Shown here: piece by piece, positions 26,221 through 34,569 of the stretch
Layout: the number at the start of each line of letters is the position of its first letter
How positions within the stretch are numbered: position 1 is the stretch's first letter
DNA from: Salegentibacter flavus
Lineage (GTDB): Bacteria; Bacteroidota; Bacteroidia; Flavobacteriales; Flavobacteriaceae
Assembly (NCBI RefSeq): GCF_900115145.1
Contig: NZ_FOVL01000011.1
Location: forward strand, 62,001 to 126,000
Direction: 5' to 3'
Length of the DNA stretch: 64,000 nucleotides
The notes under the pieces: generated by a model
What the model was told of the DNA's origin: nothing
Seen by the model: only the letters and a program-made list of their open reading frames with translations
Databases searched by the model: none
Made by a program: the position numbers and the translations under genes

Positions 26221-27132
26221 ATGGCAAACAAAGTAGAAGTAAAAGAATTACTTGATGCAGGTGTACATTTTGGCCACCTTACAAGAAGATGGAACCCAAA
26301 TATGGCCCCATATATCTATATGGAGCGCAACGGGATTCATATCATCAACCTTTACAAAAGTGCTGCAAAGATGCAGGAAGCCGGTGAGGCCCTAGCAAAA
26401 ATAGCAGCCAGCGGCAGAAAAATACTTTTTGTAGCAACCAAAAAGCAGGCTAAGGAAATCGTAGCCGAGCAAGCTGAAAAAGCAAATATGCCTTACATCA
26501 CCGAGCGCTGGCCCGGTGGTATGCTTACCAACTTCGTAACCATTCGTAAAGCTGTTAAGAAAATGGCTTCTATAGACCGAATGAAAAAAGATGGTACTTT
26601 CAACACACTTTCTAAAAAAGAACGCCTTCAGGTAGATCGTCTTAGAGCGAAATTAGAGAAAAACCTTGGTTCTATCTCTGAAATGAGCAGACTTCCAGGA
26701 GCACTGTTTGTAGTTGATATCACCCGTGAACACATCGCCATTAAAGAAGCTCAGAAATTAAACATTCCAATCTTTGCAATGGTAGATACCAACTCAGATC
26801 CTCGTGAGGTAGAATATGTTATTCCATCCAACGATGATGCTTCAAAATCTATTAATAAGGTAGTTTCTTATGCAGCTGATGCTATAGTAGAAGGCCTTTC
26901 TGAAAGAAAAGCCAGCAAAGACACTAAGAAAGCTGAAAAAGAAGAGAAAGAAGTGAAAGAAGAAAAAGCTGCTAAAGAGCCAAAAGCCAAAGTAGCCAAA
27001 ACTGAAGATGTAGAAGTTCCTTCTAAAGATGCTGAAGACAAAAAAGCAATGAAAGAAGCCCAGGAAGAAGTAAAGCTTGAAAACAAGCAGGAAACTCTTG
27101 ACAAGGCCAAATCATCTAACGAAGAAGAATAA
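26221..27132 (+). CDS. rpsB: 30S ribosomal protein S2 with acidic/basic C-terminal tail
   Basis: Residues 1-~225 are a normal S2 (LLDAGVHFGHLTRRWNPNM, RWPGGMLTNF, FAMVDTNSDP). Past this the protein continues ~75 residues as a low-complexity tail rich in lysine, glutamate and alanine, making 303 residues against ~230-250 in most bacteria. Tails of this type are known in Bacteroidota S2, where ribosomes have altered anti-Shine-Dalgarno handling; the function of the tail is not established. A hairpin terminator separates it from tsf. Confidence 0.96.
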   Translation: MANKVEVKELLDAGVHFGHLTRRWNPNMAPYIYMERNGIHIINLYKSAAKMQEAGEALAKIAASGRKILFVATKKQAKEIVAEQAEKANMPYITERWPGGMLTNFVTIRKAVKKMASIDRMKKDGTFNTLSKKERLQVDRLRAKLEKNLGSISEMSRLPGALFVVDITREHIAIKEAQKLNIPIFAMVDTNSDPREVEYVIPSNDDASKSINKVVSYAADAIVEGLSERKASKDTKKAEKEEKEVKEEKAAKEPKAKVAKTEDVEVPSKDAEDKKAMKEAQEEVKLENKQETLDKAKSSNEEE

Positions 27133-27153
27133 ACCAATATTTTTATAAAATCC

Positions 27154-27202
27154 AAAAGTCGTTTAGTCCTTTCTTTCTGAGTTAGATTCTAAACGACTTT
27201 TT
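27154..27202 (+). terminator. Terminator/attenuator between rpsB and tsf
   Basis: AAAAGTCGTTTAG (27154-27166) pairs with CTAAACGACTTTT (27189-27201) in a 13-bp stem with a 22-nt loop, followed by a short T-run. Only 17 nt remain to the tsf ATG, so readthrough probably feeds tsf. Confidence 0.75.
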
Positions 27203-27218
27203 AATAAAATACAATACT

Positions 27219-28046
27219 ATGGCTAAGATAACTGCTGCAGAAGTAAATAAATTAAGAAAAGCTACTGGCGCCGGAATGATGGACTGCAAGAAAGCATTGG
27301 TAGAAACAGATGGTGATTTCGACAAAGCTATTGAAGTGCTTCGTAAAAAAGGTCAGAAGGTTGCCGCCAAAAGAGCCGATCGTGACTCTGCTGAAGGTGC
27401 TGCAATCGCTAAAACCAATACCGAAAACACTAAAGGAGTAATCATCTCTCTTAACTGTGAGACCGATTTTGTTGCCAAGAACGATGATTTCGTAAAACTG
27501 GCTAACGACTTCGCAGATATTGCTCTTAATTACAATTCAAAAGAAGAATTCCTTAAGGCAGATTACAAAGGAATGAACGTTGAAGACAAACTAACCGAGC
27601 AAACCGGAGTTATTGGTGAAAAGATTGAGATTGGCGCCTTCAAAACTCTTGAAGCTCCTTTCGTAGGCTCTTATATTCACGCCGGTAACAAGATCGCTGT
27701 TATCACTGCACTTTCTAAAAACGTTGAAGGAGCTGAAGAGGCTGCTAAAAATGTTTCTATGCAAGCTGCTGCAATGAATCCTGTTGCTCTTAATGAAGAT
27801 GGGGTTGACCAAAGTACCATCGAGAAAGAAATTGAAATCGCAAAAGACCAACTTCGTCAGGAAGGTAAACCTGAAGAAATGCTTGACAATATCGCAAAAG
27901 GTAAGATCAAGAGATTCTTTAAAGACAACACTCTTGTTAACCAGGCATACATCAAAGACAGCAAGCAAAGCGTTTCAGATTACGTAAAATCTGTAGATTC
28001 CGGCCTTGAAGTTGTAGGTTTTAAAAGAGTTGCTTTAGGTGAATAA
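27219..28046 (+). CDS. tsf: Elongation factor Ts
   Basis: A 275-residue EF-Ts, the nucleotide-exchange factor for EF-Tu. The N-terminal UBA-like helix and core signature are intact: VNKLRKATGAGMMDCKKAL, SLNCETDFVAKNDDF and, further on, GNKIAVITALSKN and VSMQAAAMNPVAL. Gene order rpsB-tsf is the standard bacterial one. Confidence 0.97.
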   Translation: MAKITAAEVNKLRKATGAGMMDCKKALVETDGDFDKAIEVLRKKGQKVAAKRADRDSAEGAAIAKTNTENTKGVIISLNCETDFVAKNDDFVKLANDFADIALNYNSKEEFLKADYKGMNVEDKLTEQTGVIGEKIEIGAFKTLEAPFVGSYIHAGNKIAVITALSKNVEGAEEAAKNVSMQAAAMNPVALNEDGVDQSTIEKEIEIAKDQLRQEGKPEEMLDNIAKGKIKRFFKDNTLVNQAYIKDSKQSVSDYVKSVDSGLEVVGFKRVALGE

Positions 28047-28063
28047 TAATCATTCCCACATCC

Positions 28064-28075
28064 CGATAGCTATCG
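28064..28075. repeat. CGATAGCTATCG palindrome
   Basis: A perfect 12-base palindrome between tsf and its terminator, flanked by ATTCCC and GGGAAT to form a larger imperfect hairpin (28051-28086). CCCGATAGCTATCGGGA-type elements recur between genes in related flavobacteria from my recollection; only one copy lies in this window. Confidence 0.4.
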
Positions 28076-28101
28076 CGAACGGGAATCTTTCATAAATCCA
28101 G

Positions 28102-28133
28102 AAACCGCTTCTTTTAAACGAAGCGGTTTTTTT
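28102..28133 (+). terminator. Rho-independent terminator after tsf
   Basis: AAACCGCTTC (28102-28111) and GAAGCGGTTT (28120-28129) form a perfect 10-bp stem followed by a T-run to 28133. Confidence 0.92.
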
Positions 28134-28255
28134 GTTGAAAAAATTTCCGGAGCATCTAAAAAATTTGCGCTAAAAATTTACCTGCAGTATCTTGTAAAGG
28201 CAAAATATTTCAGAAGCCTTTTTGCTTATTTCTGAAATATTCTTTAATCCGTAAT

Positions 28256-29065
28256 ATGAAAAAAACCAACCAAACATACACTTTAATCACCGGTTCCAGT
28301 CAGGGACTGGGGAAAGCCTTTGCTGAAATTTGCGCTAGAAGAAGTCAAAATCTAATCCTTATTTCTCTTCCTAATGAAAACAACGGGAAATTAGCTAAAG
28401 AATTAGAAGAGAAATATGGGATAGAAGCCATACAATATGAAGTAGATCTTACTACCAAAGAAGATTTATCTAAGGTTGTTGATTTTGTAAAAAACTATAG
28501 GATAAATATGCTAATCAACAATGCGGGAATTGGCGGGGCGAATAGATTTGAAGATGTTAGCCTGAATTATTTAAATGATATTGTACTCTTAAATATTATA
28601 TCGCTGGTAACCTTAACCCACCAATTACTACCTATTTTAAAACAACAGGAAGAAGCTTATATCCTTAATATTTCCAGCCTCGCGGCATTTGCTCCTATGC
28701 CCTTTAAAACGGTTTATCCTGCAAGTAAGGCTTTTGTTTATTCTTTTTCCAGAGGTCTTACATCTGAATTAGAAAATAGCAATATTCACGTAGCAGTAGC
28801 CCATCCCGGCCCTATGCCTACCAATGAAAATGTTGCCAGAAGAGTAAAAGCTTTAACCGGAATGGTAAAATATTCGGTTTTAACACCTGAAGAGACAGCT
28901 GAAATATGTTTGGAAAAATTACTGCAGAAAAAAACAGTAATTATTCCCGGAAAATTTAATTGGTTCAATTCTCTTTTATTGCGATTTGTACCCGTTACCC
29001 TGCAACTTAAAATCCTCAATGGTAAACTGAAACCTGAAGCTACAATAATTCACACCAATGACTAA
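28256..29065 (+). CDS. Classical short-chain dehydrogenase/reductase
   Basis: A 269-residue Rossmann enzyme: TGSSQGLGKAFAE cofactor loop (~13-25), NNAGIGG (~89), catalytic serine in LNISSLAAFAP and the YPASK tyrosine-lysine pair. The layout matches the DltE/YqjQ-like SDR group, which usually reduces keto-lipid or short carbonyl substrates; the substrate cannot be told. It overlaps the next gene, another NAD(P)-binding enzyme, by 8 bases, so both are translated from one message. Confidence 0.88.
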   Translation: MKKTNQTYTLITGSSQGLGKAFAEICARRSQNLILISLPNENNGKLAKELEEKYGIEAIQYEVDLTTKEDLSKVVDFVKNYRINMLINNAGIGGANRFEDVSLNYLNDIVLLNIISLVTLTHQLLPILKQQEEAYILNISSLAAFAPMPFKTVYPASKAFVYSFSRGLTSELENSNIHVAVAHPGPMPTNENVARRVKALTGMVKYSVLTPEETAEICLEKLLQKKTVIIPGKFNWFNSLLLRFVPVTLQLKILNGKLKPEATIIHTND

Positions 29066-30038
29066 AAAAGTATTGGTGACAGGAGCAAGCGGATTTTTGG
29101 GCTTTCATATTACCCAACAGCTTATACAGGCGAACTATCAGGTAGTTGCCTTGCTAAGGAAAAGCAGCGACACTAGTTTACTCAAAAACCTTAATTGCAA
29201 AATCATAAGAGGAGATTTAAGTAACGCTAAAAATATTGAAGTAGCCATTCAGGATTGTGAATTTGTAATTCACGCAGCTGCGAAAACAACTCAGGATTCT
29301 CCCGATTCTGAAGATTACAGAGAATCAAATATCACCAGTACAAAATTGCTGATAGAAGCTTCAAAAAAACAAAACATAAAAAGGTTTGTATTTGTAAGTA
29401 GCGCCAATGCTTTTACTATGGGAAGCAAAGAAAATCCCGGCACAGAAAATTCAGGTTTTATGCCTTTTTTAAAGAATTCTGGTTATGCACATAGTAAATA
29501 CAAAGCCCAACAATTAATTTTAGAAGAAGTTAAAGAAAATAACTTCCCCGCTATTGTAGTAGCACCTACTTTTATGGTTGGACCATACGACATAAAACCT
29601 TCCAGCGGCAGGTTAATGCTCTATTTATTAAAAAACAAACTGGTTTTCTATCCAAAAGGCGGTAAAAGCTATGTAGCAGTTTCATCGGCTGCAACGGCTT
29701 GTATAAATGCCCTGAAAATGGGCAAAATCGGAGAAAGCTATTTGCTCTCCGGGGTTAATCTCACCTATAAAGAATATTTTGAAAAAATAGCTGAGATTTC
29801 AAAAGAAACACGCTTCTTAATTCCAATCCCGAAAAGTTTACTCAAACCAATTGAAGGTCTTTATCCAATTTTTCCGACTAAAAAATTCTTACTACTCAAA
29901 ACCAATATTCGTATGTTGTTTTTAGAAAATTATTTCAGCAACATCAAGGCTAAAAGAGAATTAAATATGCCGGAAACGCATATTGATTCCTCTATTAAGG
30001 AAAGCATCAACTGGTTCCAGGAAAACAGGTACATTTAA
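29058..30038 (+). CDS. NAD-dependent epimerase/dehydratase family (extended SDR)
   Basis: A 326-residue extended SDR with TGASGFLGFHITQQL at the start, a VFVSSANAF serine region, and catalytic YAHSK. A PSSGRLMLYLLKNKLVFYPKGG stretch and the overall length resemble dihydroflavonol-4-reductase-like and 3-beta-hydroxysteroid-dehydrogenase-like enzymes. It begins 8 bases inside the preceding SDR gene. The pair may act in sequence on a lipid or polyketide-like carbonyl, but no pathway neighbours support that. Confidence 0.85.
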   Translation: MTKKVLVTGASGFLGFHITQQLIQANYQVVALLRKSSDTSLLKNLNCKIIRGDLSNAKNIEVAIQDCEFVIHAAAKTTQDSPDSEDYRESNITSTKLLIEASKKQNIKRFVFVSSANAFTMGSKENPGTENSGFMPFLKNSGYAHSKYKAQQLILEEVKENNFPAIVVAPTFMVGPYDIKPSSGRLMLYLLKNKLVFYPKGGKSYVAVSSAATACINALKMGKIGESYLLSGVNLTYKEYFEKIAEISKETRFLIPIPKSLLKPIEGLYPIFPTKKFLLLKTNIRMLFLENYFSNIKAKRELNMPETHIDSSIKESINWFQENRYI

Positions 30039-30077
30039 TCTATCCTGCAACGTTTACAAAATCCATTAATTTTTGCA

Positions 30078-30800
30078 ATGTCACAAAAAGCATTTCAGTT
30101 TAAAGAATTTAAAATAGAGCAGGATCGATGCGCGATGAAGATAGGAACAGACGGAGTCCTACTTGGTGCCTGGGTTCCACTTGAGCATCATCCAGACAGC
30201 ATCCTCGATATTGGCACAGGAACCGGCCTCATCGCTTTAATGCTTGCACAACGCTCCCCTGCCCTGCTTATAGACGCCCTGGAAATAGATGAAGACGCCT
30301 ACGAACAGGCCGTAGAGAATTTTGAGAATAGCGATTGGAGTGACAGGCTTTTCTGCTATCACGCTGCTTTTGATGAGTTTGTTGAAGAAATGCAGGATGA
30401 AGAAAAATATGATCTTATAATTTCCAATCCCCCTTTCTATTCTGAAGATTTTACTTCGGAAAATACCCAGAGAAATCAAGCAAGGTTTGCCGAAGCTTTG
30501 CCTTTTTCAGAATTGCTGGCAGGAGCATCTAAATTGCTTTCAGAAGAAGGTATCTTCAGTTGTATTATTCCTTACAGGGAGGAAGAAAACTTTTTGGAGT
30601 TAGCAGAAAGATCAGGTTTATTTCCGCAGAAAATAACCAGGGTAAAAGGAACCAAAAATTCCGGGATCAAACGCAGCCTTTTAAACTTAGGCTTCAGCAA
30701 AGAGGAAGCTTTTTACGATGAACTAATTTTAGAAATTTCCAGACATAATTATACAGAAGAATACAAACAATTGGCTTCCCCATTCTACCTTAAATTATAA
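30078..30800 (+). CDS. trmN6: tRNA1(Val) (adenine(37)-N6)-methyltransferase
   Basis: A 240-residue class I methyltransferase: FKIEQDRCAMKIGTDGVLLG start, SAM-binding ILDIGTGTGLIALMLAQR (~42-58) and the adenine-N6 catalytic motif ISNPPFY (~118-124). This combination, with the FRxKEF-like opening, is characteristic of TrmN6 (YfiC), which makes m6A37 in tRNA-Val. Its stop is followed at once by the promoter of the acyl-CoA dehydrogenase gene. Confidence 0.9.
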   Translation: MSQKAFQFKEFKIEQDRCAMKIGTDGVLLGAWVPLEHHPDSILDIGTGTGLIALMLAQRSPALLIDALEIDEDAYEQAVENFENSDWSDRLFCYHAAFDEFVEEMQDEEKYDLIISNPPFYSEDFTSENTQRNQARFAEALPFSELLAGASKLLSEEGIFSCIIPYREEENFLELAERSGLFPQKITRVKGTKNSGIKRSLLNLGFSKEEAFYDELILEISRHNYTEEYKQLASPFYLKL

Positions 30801-30831
30801 TTGTTTGCTATAAAAAGCTTGGCTACATTTG
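30801..30831 (+). promoter_or_regulatory. Promoter of the acyl-CoA dehydrogenase gene
   Basis: TTG (30801-30803), 20 bp, then TACATTTG (30824-30831), a full -7 match. Transcription should begin near 30836, ~14 nt before the ATG at 30850. Confidence 0.6.
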
Positions 30832-30849
30832 TGTAAAACACTACACAAC

Positions 30850-32025
30850 ATGAAACCAGATCTATTTCAAGCTCCCGATTATTTCAATCTTGATGAGCTT
30901 TTAACCGATGAACATAAAATGGTACGCGATGCCGCCCGGGAATGGGTGAAACGCGAAGTTTCCCCAATAATTGAAGAGGCAGCTCAAAAAGCCGAATTCC
31001 CTAAATCAATCATAGGAGGTTTAGCAGAAATAGGTGCTTTTGGCCCTTATATTCCGGAAGAATATGGTGGAGCCGGACTCGACCAGATCTCCTACGGACT
31101 CATCATGCAGGAAATAGAGCGTGGCGACAGTGGAGTGCGCTCTACGGCTTCAGTGCAATCTTCCCTGGTGATGTATCCCATTTTTAAATACGGAACCGAG
31201 GAACAAAAGAAAAAATACCTACCCAAACTCGCCAGCGGCGAAATGATGGGTTGCTTCGGTCTTACCGAACCCGATTACGGCTCGAATCCCGCAGGGATGG
31301 TTACGAATTTTAAAGATAAAGGCGATCATTATTTACTGAATGGCGCTAAAATGTGGATCTCCAATGCACCCTTCGCCGATATTGCCATTGTATGGGCCAA
31401 GAACGAAGAGGGCCGTATCCACGGACTCATCGTAGAGCGCGGAATGGAAGGTTTTTCCACTCCTGAAACACACAACAAATGGTCGCTACGTGCCAGTGCT
31501 ACGGGAGAACTTATTTTTGATAACGTAAAAGTTCCAAAAGAGAATTTAATGCCAAATAAAAGCGGCCTTGGCGCCCCACTTGGCTGCCTGGACTCTGCAC
31601 GTTTTGGTATTGCCTGGGGAGCTATTGGTGCTGCAATGGACTGTTATGACACCGCTCTAAGATATTCAAAAGAAAGGGTACAGTTTGATAAACCAATTGG
31701 CGGAAAACAACTTCAGCAGAAAAAACTGGCAGAAATGATCACAGAGATCACCAAAGCTCAATTAATGGCCTGGAGACTTGGAGTTTTACGAAATGAAGGC
31801 AAAGCTACTTCTGCTCAAATTTCAATGGCAAAAAGGAATAATGTGGAAATGGCTATAAATATTGCCCGGGAAGCAAGACAAATTTTAGGCGGAATGGGCA
31901 TTACGGGTGAATATAGTATCATGCGCCATATGATGAACCTTGAAAGCGTGATCACTTACGAAGGAACGCACGATATTCATCTATTAATTACCGGGATGGA
32001 TATTACAGGAATGCCTGCATTCTAA
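30850..32025 (+). CDS. Acyl-CoA dehydrogenase, glutaryl-CoA dehydrogenase-like
   Basis: A 391-residue FAD enzyme starting at MKPDLFQAPDYF; an upstream TTG/GTG-type start at 30829 would precede the likely transcription start and is rejected. Residue landmarks: RSTASVQSSLVMYPI (the glutaryl-CoA dehydrogenase arginine that binds the substrate carboxylate), CFGLTEPDYGSNP, and the catalytic glutamate in TYEGTHDIH near the end, all in the glutaryl-CoA dehydrogenase pattern. The enzyme oxidatively decarboxylates glutaryl-CoA to crotonyl-CoA in lysine/tryptophan breakdown. A saccharopine-dehydrogenase family gene lies 25 kb away; no degradation operon is adjacent here. Confidence 0.88.
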   Translation: MKPDLFQAPDYFNLDELLTDEHKMVRDAAREWVKREVSPIIEEAAQKAEFPKSIIGGLAEIGAFGPYIPEEYGGAGLDQISYGLIMQEIERGDSGVRSTASVQSSLVMYPIFKYGTEEQKKKYLPKLASGEMMGCFGLTEPDYGSNPAGMVTNFKDKGDHYLLNGAKMWISNAPFADIAIVWAKNEEGRIHGLIVERGMEGFSTPETHNKWSLRASATGELIFDNVKVPKENLMPNKSGLGAPLGCLDSARFGIAWGAIGAAMDCYDTALRYSKERVQFDKPIGGKQLQQKKLAEMITEITKAQLMAWRLGVLRNEGKATSAQISMAKRNNVEMAINIAREARQILGGMGITGEYSIMRHMMNLESVITYEGTHDIHLLITGMDITGMPAF

Positions 32026-32222
32026 TTAGATATTTCAGAATCTCCCAGAAGATCAAAACAAGGGCAACGCTTACAACGTTTGCCCTTTTTGTATTTTTCA
32101 CAGCACTCGGTTTTGAGAGTTTTCGGCTTTTTTGCCACCACCTCCTCCAGCTGCAGATAATCCTTTGATTTGTTGGAATAAAATACCAGGATATTATATG
32201 AATACTTTACCTGAGTTTTCAT
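32022..32222 (-). CDS. Small cysteine-rich protein, conserved type
   Basis: A 66-residue protein with a C-terminal cluster CCEKYKKGKRCKRCPCFDL holding five cysteines among lysines. The spacing (CC-x7-C-x2-C-x-C) suggests zinc or iron-sulfur binding. The N-terminal half (VKYSYNILVFYSNKSKDY) is unremarkable. I recall very similar small proteins in other flavobacteria, which supports it being real, but no function is known to me. It converges on the acyl-CoA dehydrogenase with a 4-base stop overlap. Confidence 0.65.
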   Translation of the reverse strand: MKTQVKYSYNILVFYSNKSKDYLQLEEVVAKKPKTLKTECCEKYKKGKRCKRCPCFDLLGDSEISN

Positions 32223-32298
32223 GATTTGAATATATCCTAAATTGTTGGTTATTAAAGAGATTATGTCCTTAAGATTTTCATTTCCACGCTATAGCATT

Positions 32299-32306
32299 TA
32301 CATTTG
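32299..32306 (+). promoter_or_regulatory. -7 element upstream of the DUF3050 gene
   Basis: TACATTTG is a full -7 match, with TTTT rather than TTTG 20 bp upstream (32275-32278). Transcription would begin ~3 nt before the ATG at 32314, so the message would be almost leaderless. Confidence 0.45.
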
Positions 32307-32313
32307 AAGCAAT

Positions 32314-33090
32314 ATGAAGAAAGACAAAATGATACAAGAAATAAACCAAAATTTTAAGTCAGAGCTAAAACATTTCAGCAATCATCCCATTCATCACCAT
32401 ATTAATACTAAACGGCAATTACAGAGGTATTTGGAGCATCAGGTATTTGCGGTATGGGCAAATATGTCTTTGCTCAATTATTTAAAAGAGGAGTTCACCA
32501 AAACAACCAATCCGTGGTTGCCAATTGGGGATCCTGAACTAAGATTTCTTATTAACAAAACAATTCTTCAGGAAGAAACCGCAAAGAATTATTTCGGTGC
32601 TCATCAAAGCGAATTTGAAATATATCTTGATGCGATGGCAGCCACTGGGGCCAATACTGAAAACATTACTAATTTCCTTAGACATGTGAGTCATGGTACT
32701 GATATTTTTCTCATCATCGCCGCTTCCAAACTGCCGCTTTGCATCAAACAGTTTATCAAGACGGTCTTTGATATTATTTCTGAAGATAAACCTCATAAAA
32801 TAGCTGCGGCATTTGTTTATAGCAAGGAAGGAATGGGGGATCCTATTTTAATAAAAACGATCTCAAAAATTGAGGAAGTAGAAAAAGCAGATCTGAAATT
32901 ATTTAAGTACTATCTGAGGTTACAAGCGGAAAAGGATTCTGACCCATCCTTCAAAATTCTGGAAATGCTCTGTGGAGAGGATATGGACAAATGGAGAGAT
33001 ACTGAAATAATTGCTGAAATAATTTTACGAAATCAGCGTACCTTAATGGAGGGCATTGAAGCCGAACTCACGGGAAGCATTTCAGAATAG
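32314..33090 (+). CDS. DUF3050 family haem-oxygenase-fold protein
   Basis: A 258-residue all-helical protein matching DUF3050: SNHPIHHHINT, LEHQVFAVWANMSLLNYL, LINKTILQEETAKNYFGAHQ split as LINKTIL and EETAKNYFGA, FEIYLDAMAATGA, and LCGEDMDKW near the end. The family has the TENA/haem-oxygenase-like fold and conserved acidic/histidine residues that suggest a metal site. In the segment before LEMLCGED, where relatives carry a YYLERHIE-type histidine, this protein reads YYLRLQAEKD, so that histidine appears missing. The reaction is unknown. Confidence 0.78.
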   Translation: MKKDKMIQEINQNFKSELKHFSNHPIHHHINTKRQLQRYLEHQVFAVWANMSLLNYLKEEFTKTTNPWLPIGDPELRFLINKTILQEETAKNYFGAHQSEFEIYLDAMAATGANTENITNFLRHVSHGTDIFLIIAASKLPLCIKQFIKTVFDIISEDKPHKIAAAFVYSKEGMGDPILIKTISKIEEVEKADLKLFKYYLRLQAEKDSDPSFKILEMLCGEDMDKWRDTEIIAEIILRNQRTLMEGIEAELTGSISE

Positions 33091-33121
33091 AAACCGGAAG
33101 AGAGTGATCTCCACCGGTTTT
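33091..33121. terminator. Bidirectional hairpin between DUF3050 and ferredoxin genes
   Basis: AAACCGG (33091-33097) pairs with CCGGTTT (33114-33120), with a further GAG/CTC pairing inside the loop. It sits between convergent genes and has short A/T runs at both ends. Confidence 0.6.
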
Positions 33122-33136
33122 AAACACTTGGTATAA

Positions 33137-33472
33137 TCAGGGAGTTACAGGCGCTATCTTGACCTCCAGGCCTTCTAACTCCTCTTTAATAGGTATCTGG
33201 CAACTTAAGCGGCTGTTGTCTTGCACAAAAAAAGCCTGATCCAGCATATCTTCCTCTTCGTAACTCTTCTCGGGCAGCAGATGCTCATAATTAAGCATAT
33301 AACACTGGCAGGAAGCACACATAGCCATTCCGCCACAAATTCCAATAGTACCTTCCGAAGCCAGCTCGAAGGAACGAATAACCTCCATAAGATTCATATT
33401 CATATCGGTAGGAGCAGCTACCCGGTGAGCTTCACCTTTTCTGTCAATAATGGTGATATTAATATCAGACAT
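33137..33472 (-). CDS. fdx: [2Fe-2S] ferredoxin, adrenodoxin type
   Basis: A 111-residue ferredoxin. The four cluster ligands follow the adrenodoxin/Isc spacing: C46-x5-C52-x2-C55 in GICGGMAMCASC, and C91 in SCQIP. C57 is an extra cysteine. It passes single electrons, probably from the reductase encoded 3 nt upstream in the same operon. Neighbours Nfu and Mrp indicate a role in iron-sulfur cluster assembly, though service to other oxygenases is equally possible. Confidence 0.92.
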   Translation of the reverse strand: MSDINITIIDRKGEAHRVAAPTDMNMNLMEVIRSFELASEGTIGICGGMAMCASCQCYMLNYEHLLPEKSYEEEDMLDQAFFVQDNSRLSCQIPIKEELEGLEVKIAPVTP

Positions 33473-33475
33473 CCT

Positions 33476-34537
33476 CTAATTTATACTTTTTACAATCTCT
33501 CTTTTCGCTTCTTTCTTACTTCCGTCAAAACCGTTAATCCCACTAACAGTAGTATATTTCATAACATACTTCTTGTCAGGGAATATGCGTTGATATGCAC
33601 TCTGGCACATTATTGCGGCCTCGTGGAAACCACAAAGAATGAGTTTTAACTTTCCGGGGTAAGTATTCACATCGCCAATGGCATAAATTCCCGGGATATT
33701 GGTTTGATAATCGTAAGTGTTATCAACCTTAATCGCATTTTTTTCGATTTCCAATCCCCAATCGGCAATGGGTCCTAGTTTTGGGGAAAGTCCGAATAAT
33801 GGAATAAAATAATCGGTGCCTTTTATTTCCTTTTCTGAAGCCTTATCGCGGTGAGATATCACCACGCTTTCAAGTTTTCCTTCTCCTTTTAAGTCGGTCA
33901 CTTCGGATTCTGTAATAAGCTTGACTTTTCCTTCTTTAGAGAGCTTCTCCACTTTTTCTACTGAATCCAGGGCACCTCGGAAATCCTTACGACGATGCAC
34001 CAGGGAAACCTCCGAAGCAATTTCAGCCAGATAAATAGACCAGTCTAAGGCAGAATCCCCTCCCCCGGCAATAACTACCCTCTTATCCCGGTATATCTCA
34101 GGATCACGAATGATATAAGCTACTCCGTTATCTTCATACTGCTGGATATTGGCAATAGGGGGTTTCCTGGGCTCAAAGCTTCCAAGTCCACCCGCGATTA
34201 CCACCACGGGGGCGTGGTGTTTTGTGCCTTTACTGGTGGTAACGATAAAACTTCCATCCTCCAGCTTTTCTATAGTCTCTGCCCTTTCCCCAAAGGTGAA
34301 ACCGGGTTCAAAAGGCTTGATTTGTTCCATAAGATTATCTACAAGATCACCGGCAAGTATCTCAGGGAAACCGGGAATATCGTAAATAGGTTTCTTAGGG
34401 TAAATTTCTGAACATTGGCCACCAGGTTGAGCTAAGGCATCGATCAGGTGGCATTTTAGCTTTAACAATCCAGCTTCAAATACCGCAAATAGTCCCGTTG
34501 GCCCGGCACCAATGATAAGTATATCGGTTTTAATCAT
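33476..34537 (-). CDS. Ferredoxin-NADP reductase, thioredoxin-reductase-like
   Basis: A 353-residue flavoprotein with the FAD motif ILIIGAGPTGLFAVFEAG at the start, the NAD(P)H motif VVIAGGGDSALDWSIYLAE (~150-168) with the following HRRKDFR, and a GIYAIGDVNTYPGKLKLI FAD-ribityl segment. It has the fold of bacterial thioredoxin reductase but lacks the redox CxxC pair, which is diagnostic for the Chlorobium/Bacillus YumC-type ferredoxin-NADP reductase. The gene precedes a [2Fe-2S] ferredoxin by 3 nt; the pair forms an NADPH to ferredoxin electron chain. Confidence 0.92.
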   Translation of the reverse strand: MIKTDILIIGAGPTGLFAVFEAGLLKLKCHLIDALAQPGGQCSEIYPKKPIYDIPGFPEILAGDLVDNLMEQIKPFEPGFTFGERAETIEKLEDGSFIVTTSKGTKHHAPVVVIAGGLGSFEPRKPPIANIQQYEDNGVAYIIRDPEIYRDKRVVIAGGGDSALDWSIYLAEIASEVSLVHRRKDFRGALDSVEKVEKLSKEGKVKLITESEVTDLKGEGKLESVVISHRDKASEKEIKGTDYFIPLFGLSPKLGPIADWGLEIEKNAIKVDNTYDYQTNIPGIYAIGDVNTYPGKLKLILCGFHEAAIMCQSAYQRIFPDKKYVMKYTTVSGINGFDGSKKEAKREIVKSIN

Positions 34538-34569
34538 TCTTCTTTTTCATTTTAGGTAAACCCGCCGGG

